Of a stretch of DNA of 64,000 nucleotides, positions 35,083 through 43,637 are shown piece after piece (the stretch's first letter is position 1; each line of letters begins with the position of its first letter). This DNA is from Palleronia marisminoris. Its GTDB lineage: Bacteria > Pseudomonadota > Alphaproteobacteria > Rhodobacterales > Rhodobacteraceae. Both the position numbers and the translations under genes were made by a program. The stretch spans positions 293,770 to 357,769 of the forward strand of contig NZ_FWFV01000003.1 in assembly GCF_900172315.1 (NCBI RefSeq), written 5' to 3'. The notes under the pieces were generated by a model. That model did not search any database. It was not told where the DNA came from and saw only the letters and a program-made list of their open reading frames with translations.

Positions 35083-35730
35083 ATGACCGACAGAACGACG
35101 GACAGAGAAGCAATGGTCACGCGCCAGATCGAGCGCCGTGGCGTGCGGGATCGCCATGTGCTCGAGGCGATGCGCACGGTCCCGCGCGAGGTGTTCGTCG
35201 ATCCGGGCATGGAGGAATTCGCCTACGAGGACAGACCCCTGCCGATCGGCGACGGGCAGACGATCTCGCAACCCTACATCGTCGGCTTGATGATCGAGGC
35301 GGCCGAACTGCGCCCGGGCGACCGGGTGCTCGAGATCGGCGCAGGCTCGGGCTACGCCGCGGCGGTGCTCAGCCGGATCGCGACCAGCGTGCATGCGATC
35401 GAACGGCACGAAGCTCTCACCCGGAAGGCCGAGGCACGCCTTGCCCGGCTTGGCTACGACAACGTGACGATCCGCACTGGCGACGGCACGCGCGGCTGGG
35501 CCGAGGCCGGCCCCTTCGACGCGATCCTCGTGGCCGCCGGCGCCCCCACCGCACCGGAGTCGCTCAAGCACCAGCTCGCCATCGGCGGGGCGCTGGTGAT
35601 CCCCGTGCAGCATGGCGACCGGCACCAGACCCTGACGCGGATCCGCCGCACCGCAGACGATGCGTGGGACGAGGAAGAGCTGGGCGCGGTGAACTTCGTC
35701 CCGCTGATCGGCGCCGAAGGCTGGACTTAG
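35083..35730 (+). CDS. pcm: Protein-L-isoaspartate O-methyltransferase
   Basis: A 215-residue cytoplasmic SAM-dependent methyltransferase that starts repair of isoaspartyl residues in aged proteins. The SAM motif is VLEIGAGSGYAAAVL; the N-terminal PREVFVD and DRPLPIGDGQTISQPYIVGLM segments are family signatures, as are GDGTRGW and the terminal NFVPLIGAEGW. Length is standard. Protein repair suits a stationary-phase or stress role, and a possible EcfG-type promoter lies upstream. Confidence 0.95.
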   Translation: MTDRTTDREAMVTRQIERRGVRDRHVLEAMRTVPREVFVDPGMEEFAYEDRPLPIGDGQTISQPYIVGLMIEAAELRPGDRVLEIGAGSGYAAAVLSRIATSVHAIERHEALTRKAEARLARLGYDNVTIRTGDGTRGWAEAGPFDAILVAAGAPTAPESLKHQLAIGGALVIPVQHGDRHQTLTRIRRTADDAWDEEELGAVNFVPLIGAEGWT

Positions 35731-35838
35731 AACGGCCGGTATGACGCCATCCGCCTGCCGACGATCCCACCGCCGGTCCCGTCGCGAACAAGCGTTGAGC
35801 AGGGCTTGCTTCGTCTCTACGCCCGGGCTCATCGACCC

Positions 35839-35868
35839 TTGTGACACTCGGACGCGGCTTGCTATCGT
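35839..35868 (+). promoter_or_regulatory. Possible promoter of the YcaQ-family gene
   Basis: TTGTGA (35839-35844) and TATCGT (35863-35868) with an 18-base spacer lie 54 bases before the start codon. It resembles a housekeeping sigma promoter. Confidence 0.35.
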
Positions 35869-35922
35869 CTCGCGGATGACGATGCCTCTCCGCCTGACAA
35901 AGCTCCGACTGGACGTGTCACG

Positions 35923-37131
35923 ATGAGCCGTCCGCGCATAGCCAACCCTGCGGCGAGGCGAATTTTCCTCGACCGTCACGCTTTGGGAGAACCCCCGGTC
36001 GGTGCCGCCCGGGGCGAGGAACTGCTGAACCTGATCCGTCGGCTCGGCTTCGTGCAGGTGGACAGCATCAACACGGTCGAGCGGGCGCACCACATGATCC
36101 TGTGGTCGCGTCGCCAGACCTACCGGCCGAAGGCGCTGGGGCTGCTGCACGCGCGGGACCGGGACGTCTTCGAGCACTGGACCCACGACGCCTCGATCAT
36201 CCCGATGGAGTTCCTGCCATACTGGCACCTGCGCTTCGCCCGCGACGCCGAACGCCTTCGCGCCCGCTACCGCGGATGGCAGGGCCCGGAGTTCGAAGTG
36301 GTGCTGGAAGACGTGATCCGCCACATTGCCGAGCAGGGCCCGGTCGGCAGCGGCGAGATTGGCGAGCGGGACGAGCCGCGTCGCGCTGGCTGGTGGGACT
36401 GGCACCCATCGAAGACCGCGCTGGAATTCCTGTGGCGGTCCGGCCGCCTCGCGATCGCGCGGCGCGACGGGTTCGCCAAGATCTACGATCTCGCCGAGCG
36501 CGTTTATCCCGATGTGGAACCTCCGTCCGTGCAGGCGACGATCGCCTGGGCCTGCAACGCCGCGCTCGACCGCCTGGGCTTTGCCACATCGGGGGAGATC
36601 GCAGCATTCTGGGGCATGGTCCGTCCGGAGGAAGCCAAGGCCTGGGCCGCCACGGCTCTGAAGCGCGGAGAGGTCGAGCCGGTGGAGGTCGAGGGCGCGG
36701 ACGGCACCCTCCGCCGCCATGTCGCCCGGCCCGGCCTCGCCGAGGCAGCTGCCGACATTTCCCCGCCGCCGAACCGGGTTCGCATCCTGTCGCCCTTCGA
36801 TCCGATGCTACGCGACCGCGCGCGCGCGCAGCGGCTCTTCGGATTCCACTACCGCATCGAGGTCTTCGTGCCGGAACCGCGCCGCAGGTATGGATATTGC
36901 GTGTTTCCGGTTCTCGAGGGAGACCGGCTGATCGGGCGCCTCGATGCGCGCGCGCGGCGAGCAGAGGGCGCCCTGCATGTCACGGCCTTCTGGCCGGAAC
37001 CCGGTGTGACGATGCCGAACCGGCGGCTCGGGCGTCTCGACGCCGAACTCCTGCGGCTGGCGCGATTGGCCCGCTGCGACCGGGTGGTCCACGCGCCGGG
37101 ATGGTTGAGAGAGCCCAACCTCGCGCCTTGA
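35923..37131 (+). CDS. Winged-helix DNA glycosylase of the YcaQ/AlkX family
   Basis: A 402-residue member of the HTH_42 superfamily, DNA glycosylases that remove alkylated or crosslinked bases. Tandem winged-helix modules fill most of the length. The catalytic motif is Q-V-D (VQVDSIN, about residue 45), which groups it with YcaQ-type interstrand crosslink glycosylases rather than AlkZ (Q-x-Q). RAHHMILWSR and the terminal MPNRRLGRLDAELLRLARL fit the family. It may follow pcm in a repair-minded gene block, though it has its own promoter-like sequence. No partner nuclease is nearby. Confidence 0.88.
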   Translation: MSRPRIANPAARRIFLDRHALGEPPVGAARGEELLNLIRRLGFVQVDSINTVERAHHMILWSRRQTYRPKALGLLHARDRDVFEHWTHDASIIPMEFLPYWHLRFARDAERLRARYRGWQGPEFEVVLEDVIRHIAEQGPVGSGEIGERDEPRRAGWWDWHPSKTALEFLWRSGRLAIARRDGFAKIYDLAERVYPDVEPPSVQATIAWACNAALDRLGFATSGEIAAFWGMVRPEEAKAWAATALKRGEVEPVEVEGADGTLRRHVARPGLAEAAADISPPPNRVRILSPFDPMLRDRARAQRLFGFHYRIEVFVPEPRRRYGYCVFPVLEGDRLIGRLDARARRAEGALHVTAFWPEPGVTMPNRRLGRLDAELLRLARLARCDRVVHAPGWLREPNLAP

Positions 37132-37146
37132 GCCGGCGCCGGTGGT

Positions 37147-37611
37147 TCAGTCCCGCTTTGCCTCGAAGGCGGCCAGCGCGGTCACGTCGACGGCAAGCTC
37201 GGCCAGCGCCGCGGCGCGCGCGAGCGAGTCCTCGTTCGCGCGATCGTGGCGGGTGACACGGACGCCGATGCCCGATCGCCGCAGGTCGGCGACCGCGTCG
37301 GAGAACTCGTCCAGCATCTCGGCGGCGTCTGCGGCACCGAGCGTGTCGACGGTGATCGCCGCGATGCTGGTGGGCAGCGCGATGTCGATGTGATCCCCAG
37401 GCCTGACGTCACCGCGCAGCGCTGCAAGGGCCTCGACGCATACCGCCAACGTGCCGAACGCTCCGACCGGCTCGGGCAGGTGCGCCGCGAACTCCAGGTC
37501 GTATTCTGGCGCGATGTCGTCGTCGAACATCCCGTAGACGACGCACCCCACGCCTCCGCATTCGTCCGCTGCCGCGAAACGCGTCTCGATCGCGATTTCG
37601 AAGATGGTCAT
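37147..37611 (-). CDS. Hypothetical protein, possibly RNase H-like fold
   Basis: A 154-residue acidic cytoplasmic protein. I do not recognise a family with certainty. The start at 37611 is chosen because AAGGA lies 7 bases upstream; an ATG five codons earlier has no ribosome site. The order of elements (N-terminal strands ending VVYGMFDDD, a helix VCVEALAALRG, a strand IDIALP, a long helix, then a C-terminal strand-helix RHDRANEDSLARAAALAEL) recalls RNase H, where HxxNExADxLA is common near the end, but not all four acidic catalytic positions can be matched. Two cysteines lie in ECGGVGCV. It is divergent from the DUF4186 gene. Confidence 0.55.
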   Translation of the reverse strand: MTIFEIAIETRFAAADECGGVGCVVYGMFDDDIAPEYDLEFAAHLPEPVGAFGTLAVCVEALAALRGDVRPGDHIDIALPTSIAAITVDTLGAADAAEMLDEFSDAVADLRRSGIGVRVTRHDRANEDSLARAAALAELAVDVTALAAFEAKRD

Positions 37612-37730
37612 CGGTCGTTCCTTCATCGTCAGTTCCCACTTGCCGCTGGCCGGTAAGGGCGTCGGTGGTGTTGCAGAACTCTACATGGTAACCCAAAGCC
37701 CTTCGGAACAGAGGTCCGGGAAGGCCACGG

Positions 37731-38102
37731 ATGGGCGAGCACTCCCACATCTTCGCGAGGCTGGCGACCTCGCGCTTTCGAGCCCGCTTCCGCCTCGGCG
37801 AGCGCGAGCGTGCCTACGCTGAAGCAAAGGGCCGTGGCACCATCGAAGAGCATGCCCGCGACTTCATCCGGCAAAGGCTGGCCCCCGCCTCGCCGCGCAA
37901 CGACGGACGACAGACGCCGATGCGCGGGCACCCCGTCTTCGTGGCACAGCACGCCACCGCCACCTGCTGTCGTGGATGCCTGCAGAAGTGGCACGACATC
38001 GGACGCGGCCGCGAGTTGACGGAAACCGAAGAGGGGCAGGTCGTGGCGTTGCTCATGGCGTGGATCGACCGCGAGACGGGCGCTGCGACCCGGGACGGCT
38101 GA
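37731..38102 (+). CDS. DUF4186 family protein
   Basis: A 123-residue protein matching DUF4186. Recognisable blocks are IFARLATSRFRARFRLGERERAYAEAKG, HARDFIRQRLAPA and TPMRGHPVFVAQHATATCCRGCLQKWHDI. The Cys-Cys-x-x-Cys with nearby histidines suggests a zinc site. The function is not known; the family is widespread and short. It overlaps nothing; about 200 bases without an evident gene separate it from the convergent sorbosone-dehydrogenase-like gene, a stretch holding only a small CGCAG-AAAA-CTGCG hairpin (38120-38133). Confidence 0.88.
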   Translation: MGEHSHIFARLATSRFRARFRLGERERAYAEAKGRGTIEEHARDFIRQRLAPASPRNDGRQTPMRGHPVFVAQHATATCCRGCLQKWHDIGRGRELTETEEGQVVALLMAWIDRETGAATRDG

Positions 38103-38302
38103 ACAGAGAATGGCGCGTCGCAGAAAACTGCGCCTCGCGGGTCCATGCGAGGCCGTCCTGCGGCGAATACAGTCTCGCACATCGTCCGTGATGCCCGAGG
38201 CCTGCGGCGCGGCCTTCACCGGCTGCCCGGCGACACCGACGTCGCTTCAGCGCGTCGGGGATAGTGCCCGTCGGCGCGAAGCCAAGTCCGCCAACTCCAG
38301 CG

Positions 38303-39595
38303 TCACGTATCCCCGGTCACCCGCCAGATCACGTCGCCGACGTCATCCGCCATCAGAAGCGACTTCTTGTCCGGCCCGATCGTGACGCCGACCGGACGTC
38401 CGAAGCAGGTCTTTTCGTCTTCGGACAAGAAGCCCGACAGGATGTCCCGCGGCTGTCCCGCAGGGCGGCCGTTCTGGAATGGCACGAAGATCAGTTTATA
38501 GCCGCTCAGCGTCGAGCGGTTCCACGACCCGTGCTGGCCGATGACCATGCCGTCCGGGAAGCCGGGCAGCGTGCCCTCCGGCATCCAGCACAGCCCCAGC
38601 GAGGCCGTGTGACCGCCGAGCGCGAAGTCCGGTTTGATCGCGCGCGAGACCAGCGACGCATCCTGGTCGACGCGGTCGTCCACGATCTTGCCCCAGTAGC
38701 AATAGGGCCAGCCGTAGAAGCCGCCATCCTGAACCGAGGTGAGGTAGTCGGGCGGCGTCTCGTCCCCCAGGCCGTCGCGCTCGTTCACCACCGTCCAAAG
38801 GGCCTCGGTCGTCGGCTCCCACGCCAGGCCCACCGGGTTGCGCAGGCCGCTGGCGAAGATGCGGGATTTGCCCGAGGCGAGGTCGAGTTCCCAGATCGCC
38901 GCCCGCCCCTCTTCTGCCGCCATGCCGGCATCGCCGATGTTGCTGAGCGATCCGACGCCGGCGTAGATTTTCGTCCGGTCGGGCGAGACGATCAGGCTGC
39001 GCGTCCAGTGGCCGTGCGGCTTGAAGTCGACGAGCTTGCGGCCCGGCCCGTCGAGGCGGGTCGCACCGTCCTGATACGGGAAGGCAACGATCCCGTCCGT
39101 GTTGCCGACGTAGAAGGTGCCATCGACCAGCGCCATCCCGAACGGCTGGTTCTGCCCCTCGAGGAAGACCTCGCGACGCTCGGCCACGCCGTCGCCGTCC
39201 TCGTCACGCCAGAGGGAGATGCGGTTCGCGCTATCCCCGATCGCGCGGGCGCGCCGCATGGTCGCCTGTGCGGCGCGGTCGAACAGTGTCTTCGGGGGGC
39301 CCGGCTGCTCCTTCGACTCGGCCACGAGGACGTCGCCATTCGGCAGAACCTCGATCCAGCGCGGATGCTCGAGCTCGGACGCGAAGGCATTCACCTTCAG
39401 GCCCGGCGCCGCCTCGGGGACGTGTCCCGCTTCCCAGCCCCGCGCCGTCGGCATCTTCAGGGTCATGATCCCCTGCTTCTTGGCGTCGGGAATGGTAGGC
39501 GACGTGCCAACCGCCTGCGCTTTGGGTGCGCCGACGCGCCTGAGCGCGACCATCGTGCCGCCGACGAGGGACGTCGCTCGTGCCAAAAAGTCCAT
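38303..39595 (-). CDS. Sorbosone dehydrogenase family protein (PQQ-type beta-propeller sugar dehydrogenase)
   Basis: A 430-residue six-bladed beta-propeller of the sorbosone/glucose dehydrogenase superfamily. Family landmarks are GDVLVAESK, GQNQPFGMALVDGTFYVGNTDGIV, HGHWTRSLIVSPD, FASGLRNPVGLAWEP, VNERDGLGDETPPDYLTSV and DGGFYGWPYCYWG. Those regions form the PQQ and calcium pocket in related aldose dehydrogenases. A hydrophobic N-terminus (MDFLARATSLVGGTMVAL) may be a membrane anchor or weak signal. It likely oxidises an aldose or sugar aldehyde in the periplasm. No cytochrome partner is adjacent. It would share the PQQ need of XoxF. Confidence 0.83.
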   Translation of the reverse strand: MDFLARATSLVGGTMVALRRVGAPKAQAVGTSPTIPDAKKQGIMTLKMPTARGWEAGHVPEAAPGLKVNAFASELEHPRWIEVLPNGDVLVAESKEQPGPPKTLFDRAAQATMRRARAIGDSANRISLWRDEDGDGVAERREVFLEGQNQPFGMALVDGTFYVGNTDGIVAFPYQDGATRLDGPGRKLVDFKPHGHWTRSLIVSPDRTKIYAGVGSLSNIGDAGMAAEEGRAAIWELDLASGKSRIFASGLRNPVGLAWEPTTEALWTVVNERDGLGDETPPDYLTSVQDGGFYGWPYCYWGKIVDDRVDQDASLVSRAIKPDFALGGHTASLGLCWMPEGTLPGFPDGMVIGQHGSWNRSTLSGYKLIFVPFQNGRPAGQPRDILSGFLSEDEKTCFGRPVGVTIGPDKKSLLMADDVGDVIWRVTGDT

Positions 39596-39777
39596 GAACT
39601 GCTCCGATACTTCCTTGGGCGAACTCGACCGCAGCGATGCAATTCATCGCACGAGAGGGGCGGCCCGCCTCGACCTCATGCCATCTTGGCGCCTGGTTCC
39701 TGCAGGGTAAAGGCGAAAGCCGCGCGCGAGGCGATAGCGCAAGGATGCTCCAGATCCGGCTCCCCATGCGCGTCGCT

Positions 39778-41055
39778 TCAGAAGATCAGGTTCGGAAGAA
39801 ACAGGATCAGGCCCGGGACGAAAATCATCACGATCAGCGCCAGCGTGACGGCGATCAGCAAGGGGATCGAGGCGCGGGTATAAGCCCCGACGGGAACCTT
39901 CAGGATCGTGCAAACCGCGTACATCGCCGCGCCCACTGGCGGCGTGAAGTTCCCCAGCGTCGCGGCGACGATGAAGACGATCCCGAAATGCACCGGATCA
40001 CCGCCCTGGGCGCGCACCAATGGCAGGACGATGGGGGTCAGCATGATGATCAGGACGGTCGCGTCGATGAAGAAGCCGGCAATCAGAACCAGCAACGCCA
40101 CCATGACCATGATGAGCTGAAGGTTCTCGGTCACTCCGAGAACGGCATTCGCAACCGCTTCGGGCACGCGCTCCAGCACGATGCCGTAGCTCAGCGCCGC
40201 GCTCATCGCGATCAGAAGCATGACGGCGCCGATGTCACCCAACGAGATCGCCACGCTGTCGCCGAAGCCCCGCAGATCCAGTTCGCGGTAGATGACGAAA
40301 CCCACGATCATGCCGTAGACCACGGCGAACGCGCCGATCTCGGACGGCGTGAACAAGCCGCTCCGAAGGCCGAAGAGAAGCACCACGGGGAACAGAAGCG
40401 CCCAGAAACCCGCGCCCAGTGCCCGAACGGTCTCCTTCGCCGTCGGTCGGACCTTGCGCTCGGGCTTCCAGTCGTTGCGGCGCGCGGTGATCGCCGTCGC
40501 CATCCCCAGTGCGATCCAGAGAAGCAGAGCGGGCACGAGGCCCGCGGCAAAAAGGCGCCCGATCGAAACCTGCCCGATCGTCCCGAACAGGATCATGCCG
40601 ATGCCCGGCGGAATGATCGGGGTAAGGACCGCGCCGAAGGACAGGATGGCGGCGACGAAGCCACGGGGCATGCCGCGCGCGATCATCTCTCCCCCGATCA
40701 TGCGCGACTGCATCGCCGCGTCGGCGATGGCCGATCCCGAGACCCCGCCGATCAGGGCCGACAGCGCGAGCGACGCTTGCGCGAGCCCGCCGCGCATGCG
40801 CCCAGTCAGGATTGTTGCAAGGTCCAGCAGGCGTTGGGTGATGCCCGACCGGTTCAGCAAGCTTCCCGCGAGGATGAAAAGCGGCACCGCGAGAAGGGTG
40901 AAGTTCTGGGTCTGGGAAATCGTCTGCTGCGCCGGCTGGGTGAACGGCAGCTCGGGGTGCTGCATGAAGAAGACCGCTCCGGCAGCGGCCATGGCGAATG
41001 CGACAGGCAGGCCGCAGATCAGCAGGATGACGAAAGCGATGGTGACCAGGATCAC
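39778..41055 (-). CDS. dctM: TRAP transporter large permease (DctM), locus 1
   Basis: A 425-residue inner-membrane protein with about twelve membrane segments, the sodium-coupled channel subunit of a TRAP importer. DctM landmarks are PLFILAGSLLNRSGI, GGVSGSAIADAA, FGAVLTPIIPPGIGMI and NFTPPVGAAMYAVC. A GTG start overlapping the small-permease stop (GTGA) gives the standard length. It is the last gene of a five-gene unit with the SDR, Ldh-like, DctP and DctQ genes. Confidence 0.92.
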   Translation of the reverse strand: MILVTIAFVILLICGLPVAFAMAAAGAVFFMQHPELPFTQPAQQTISQTQNFTLLAVPLFILAGSLLNRSGITQRLLDLATILTGRMRGGLAQASLALSALIGGVSGSAIADAAMQSRMIGGEMIARGMPRGFVAAILSFGAVLTPIIPPGIGMILFGTIGQVSIGRLFAAGLVPALLLWIALGMATAITARRNDWKPERKVRPTAKETVRALGAGFWALLFPVVLLFGLRSGLFTPSEIGAFAVVYGMIVGFVIYRELDLRGFGDSVAISLGDIGAVMLLIAMSAALSYGIVLERVPEAVANAVLGVTENLQLIMVMVALLVLIAGFFIDATVLIIMLTPIVLPLVRAQGGDPVHFGIVFIVAATLGNFTPPVGAAMYAVCTILKVPVGAYTRASIPLLIAVTLALIVMIFVPGLILFLPNLIF

Positions 41056-41507
41056 GGTCGCGCCCGCCAGTGGTCGCGGATCTTGGTCAGGGTGGTTCCG
41101 AACATCAGTGCGGAGCCGACCGGTAGCGATAGCGTCACCCACGAATAGGACACGTTCGGCATCCCCTGGAAGCTGCGCGCGCGGCTGACCCAGGCCAGCC
41201 AGCACCCCGCGTACATGCCGTAGGCCAGGATCGCGAGGACGATCCCGAAGTTCACCATGCCGAGCCAGAAGGCCGCCCGCGGCGGCAGGTTGTCGGGAAG
41301 CATCCGGATGGCGATCAGCCCGTCCCGCCGCCAGGCGATGTCGGCGGCGAGAAAGGTGGCCCAGGCGAAGAAGCAGGTGGCGAGGTCGATGGTCATGTTC
41401 AGCGGCATGCGCATCATCCGCGCGACGCCGCCGGTGAAGATCATCGCGACCATCAGAACCAGGAAGGTTCCGGCCACGGCGACCTCGATCCGTTCGAACC
41501 TTCGCAC
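41052..41507 (-). CDS. dctQ: TRAP transporter small permease (DctQ), locus 1
   Basis: A 151-residue membrane protein with four helices. FFAWATFLAADIAWRRDGLIAI is the conserved DctQ region. Three GTG codons stand in a row; the third (41507) is 7 bases from GGAGGA, which decides the start and removes an N-terminal extension that would overlap the binding-protein gene. It pairs with DctM, coupled by overlap. Confidence 0.88.
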   Translation of the reverse strand: MRRFERIEVAVAGTFLVLMVAMIFTGGVARMMRMPLNMTIDLATCFFAWATFLAADIAWRRDGLIAIRMLPDNLPPRAAFWLGMVNFGIVLAILAYGMYAGCWLAWVSRARSFQGMPNVSYSWVTLSLPVGSALMFGTTLTKIRDHWRARP

Positions 41508-41538
41508 CACCACGTCCTCCACTACCCGTCTCGCGGGA

Positions 41539-42537
41539 TCACTCGCCCATGGCGTCAAGTTCGCCGCGGACGGTCTCGTACGCATCCGTGAGCCCGAGCG
41601 CTTCGTAGGCGCCCATGCCGGCCTCGCGGAACGCGTCGATGTCGACGTCCTCGATCACGGTCATGCCTGCGTCCTGAAGTTGCGACTTCGCCTCTTCGAC
41701 CGCCTGCGCGATAACCTCGGACGTTTCCTGCCCTGCGGTCCGGCACTCCTCGACCAGCGCGGTCTGCACGTCGTCCGGCAGGCCCTCGAACCACTCGGAA
41801 CTGACGACCTGGAAGTTGGTCAGCAGGATGTGACCGGTCTCGATCGCGTAGTCGAGAACCTCGTTGAGGTTCGCCGCCGTGATGTTGGGATAGACGAGCT
41901 CGGCCCCGTCGACCGCGCGGCTCTGCAGGCCGGTATAGATGTCGCCGAAATTCATCGCCGTCGGTGCCGCTCCGAGAGCGCGGATCGATTCCTGCCAGAT
42001 CGGCGCCGGGGGCGTCCGGATCCGCAACCCGCCGAGATCCTCGGGTGTGCGCACGTCGGTATTGGTGAAGAAGTGGCGGTTACCCTGGACCCAGTCGAAG
42101 CACACGACCTGGATGCCATGCTCGCTGGCAAGCTCATCCATCCAGCCTTGCATCGTTTCCGATTCCGACAGCTGGAAGGCCTGCTCCTTGTCCTCGAGGA
42201 AGTACGGCCCGTTCACGACGGCGATGCCGGGCACGTAGTTGCCGAGGCGCGCAGCGTCGGTGTTCTGCCCGACATTGGCGCCCTGGCGGATCTGCTCGAT
42301 GATGTCCTCTTCCACGCCAAGCTGCGACGAGTGGAACACGTCGATCGTCAACTGGCCATCCGTGCGCTCCTCCACGCGCTCGGCCCAGTCCAGGAAGCCC
42401 TGGTGGAACGGCTCGTTCGGCCCGAGCACGTGGTTGAACCGCAGGTTGTAGCTTTCCTGCGCGTCGGCGGTCGTGGCCATCAGGCCCAGCGCGAGCGCCG
42501 CGGCACCTGTGTGAAGTACGAGTTCTCTGGTCTGCAT
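41539..42537 (-). CDS. dctP: TRAP transporter substrate-binding protein (DctP), locus 1
   Basis: A 332-residue periplasmic receptor with a signal peptide ending ADA-Q. It opens YNLRFNHVLGPNEPFHQGF; the arginine in GLRIRTPPAPIWQ should bind the carboxylate of the ligand, and PTAMNFGDIYTGLQSRAVDGAE is typical. TRAP receptors bind organic or sugar acids; the partner Ldh-family and SDR enzymes suggest a hydroxy acid. A small GCGCGG/CCGCGC hairpin lies between this gene and the upstream ldh-like gene. Confidence 0.9.
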   Translation of the reverse strand: MQTRELVLHTGAAALALGLMATTADAQESYNLRFNHVLGPNEPFHQGFLDWAERVEERTDGQLTIDVFHSSQLGVEEDIIEQIRQGANVGQNTDAARLGNYVPGIAVVNGPYFLEDKEQAFQLSESETMQGWMDELASEHGIQVVCFDWVQGNRHFFTNTDVRTPEDLGGLRIRTPPAPIWQESIRALGAAPTAMNFGDIYTGLQSRAVDGAELVYPNITAANLNEVLDYAIETGHILLTNFQVVSSEWFEGLPDDVQTALVEECRTAGQETSEVIAQAVEEAKSQLQDAGMTVIEDVDIDAFREAGMGAYEALGLTDAYETVRGELDAMGE

Positions 42538-42581
42538 GTCGGGTCTCCTCCCCCTTCATCGGCGCGGCTTTCCGCGCGGCT

Positions 42582-43637
42582 TCAGTCAAATGGCGGAACA
42601 ATGCCCTCCTCTTCCGCAAGTCTGTCGAATTCGGCTGCGGTATCGGGATCGACCGGCACGCCCTCTCGGCGTCGCCGGGCGGCTTCGGCCCATTCGCGGT
42701 CGCCGGGTGCCATGACGGTGCAGCCGTCCCGCGCGGGGCTCGCGCGCAGGGCGGTCAGGTATCGTGTCATCCCGTCCCGGACAGCCTCGCCCCCCGCGAA
42801 CGCGTTCGGATCGAGGGCCATCACGAACGCCCCCATCTCGCGCGGCGTCGAGAAGTCGGGACCCGGCATCGGGAGGATCTCGGCGCTGAGGCGCATCCCC
42901 GTCAGGACCGCCGAGAAGATCTCGACCATCCCGGCCAGCCCGGCGCCCTTGAAGCCGAATTCCCCGCCGAGCGGGGCGAGCATGTCGGCATCTTCGGGAT
43001 CGCGGGTATCCCTACCCGAGGCATCCGACGCCGTATGGTCCGGCAGTTCGCGCCCGAGCGACTTGTAGAGCTGCACGCGATTGTAGGGCACCGCACTCGT
43101 CGCCATGTCGAGCAGCCAGGGATGTTCCTCGCCGGTCGGGACGGCCACCGCGATGGGGTTCGTCCCGTGGAACCGGGCCGCGCCATCATGCAGCCGCACG
43201 AAGCTGTCCGAGTTGCAGAACACGACGCCCATCATCCCGCGCTGCGTGATCGCGACGGCGTAAGCCCCCGCCGCCCCGAAATGAGAGCTGTTCCTGATGC
43301 CGACGGCCCCGATCCCCTGCTCGGCGGCAAGATCACAGACATGATCCACCGCGGCGTAGCCCGCGCGCGCACCATGCGCGTCGTCTGCGTTAAGAAGGCC
43401 CGCGGCCCCGCTCGTGCGCTGGAACGCCATGTTCGGCGCGCCGTTGACACGCCCGCCACGGATCACCCGGTCGTAGTGCGGCAGAAGCCGAACGCCGTGA
43501 CTGTCCACGCCGTACAGGCTTGCGTGCAGCATCGCCCGCGCGGCCGCGTCGGCGCTTTGCGCATCCGCACCGGAAGCACGGAGGACGTCCTTGCAGAACC
43601 TTTCCAGCTTTGCGGGAGCTGAGCGGCGCGGCGTCAC
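42582..43637 (-). CDS. Ldh family (malate/L-lactate/ureidoglycolate-type) NAD(P)-dependent oxidoreductase
   Basis: A 351-residue member of the LDH2/MDH2 family, unrelated to classical lactate dehydrogenase. Conserved parts are YGVDSHGVRLLPHYDRVIRGG, GIRNSSHFGAAGAYA with the catalytic His, GTNPIAVAVP and the terminal GVPVDPDTAAEFDRLAEE. These enzymes interconvert 2-oxo and 2-hydroxy acids such as malate, sulfolactate, ureidoglycolate or diketogulonate; which one is not clear. A GTG start overlaps the SDR stop, with GGAGG upstream. Cytoplasmic. Confidence 0.88.
   Translation of the reverse strand: MTPRRSAPAKLERFCKDVLRASGADAQSADAAARAMLHASLYGVDSHGVRLLPHYDRVIRGGRVNGAPNMAFQRTSGAAGLLNADDAHGARAGYAAVDHVCDLAAEQGIGAVGIRNSSHFGAAGAYAVAITQRGMMGVVFCNSDSFVRLHDGAARFHGTNPIAVAVPTGEEHPWLLDMATSAVPYNRVQLYKSLGRELPDHTASDASGRDTRDPEDADMLAPLGGEFGFKGAGLAGMVEIFSAVLTGMRLSAEILPMPGPDFSTPREMGAFVMALDPNAFAGGEAVRDGMTRYLTALRASPARDGCTVMAPGDREWAEAARRRREGVPVDPDTAAEFDRLAEEEGIVPPFD

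Noticed and set aside
38110..38385. A 91-codon plus-strand frame after the DUF4186 gene
   Set aside because: Arg/Ser-rich translation, no ribosome site, and it runs into the sorbosone-dehydrogenase-like gene on the other strand.
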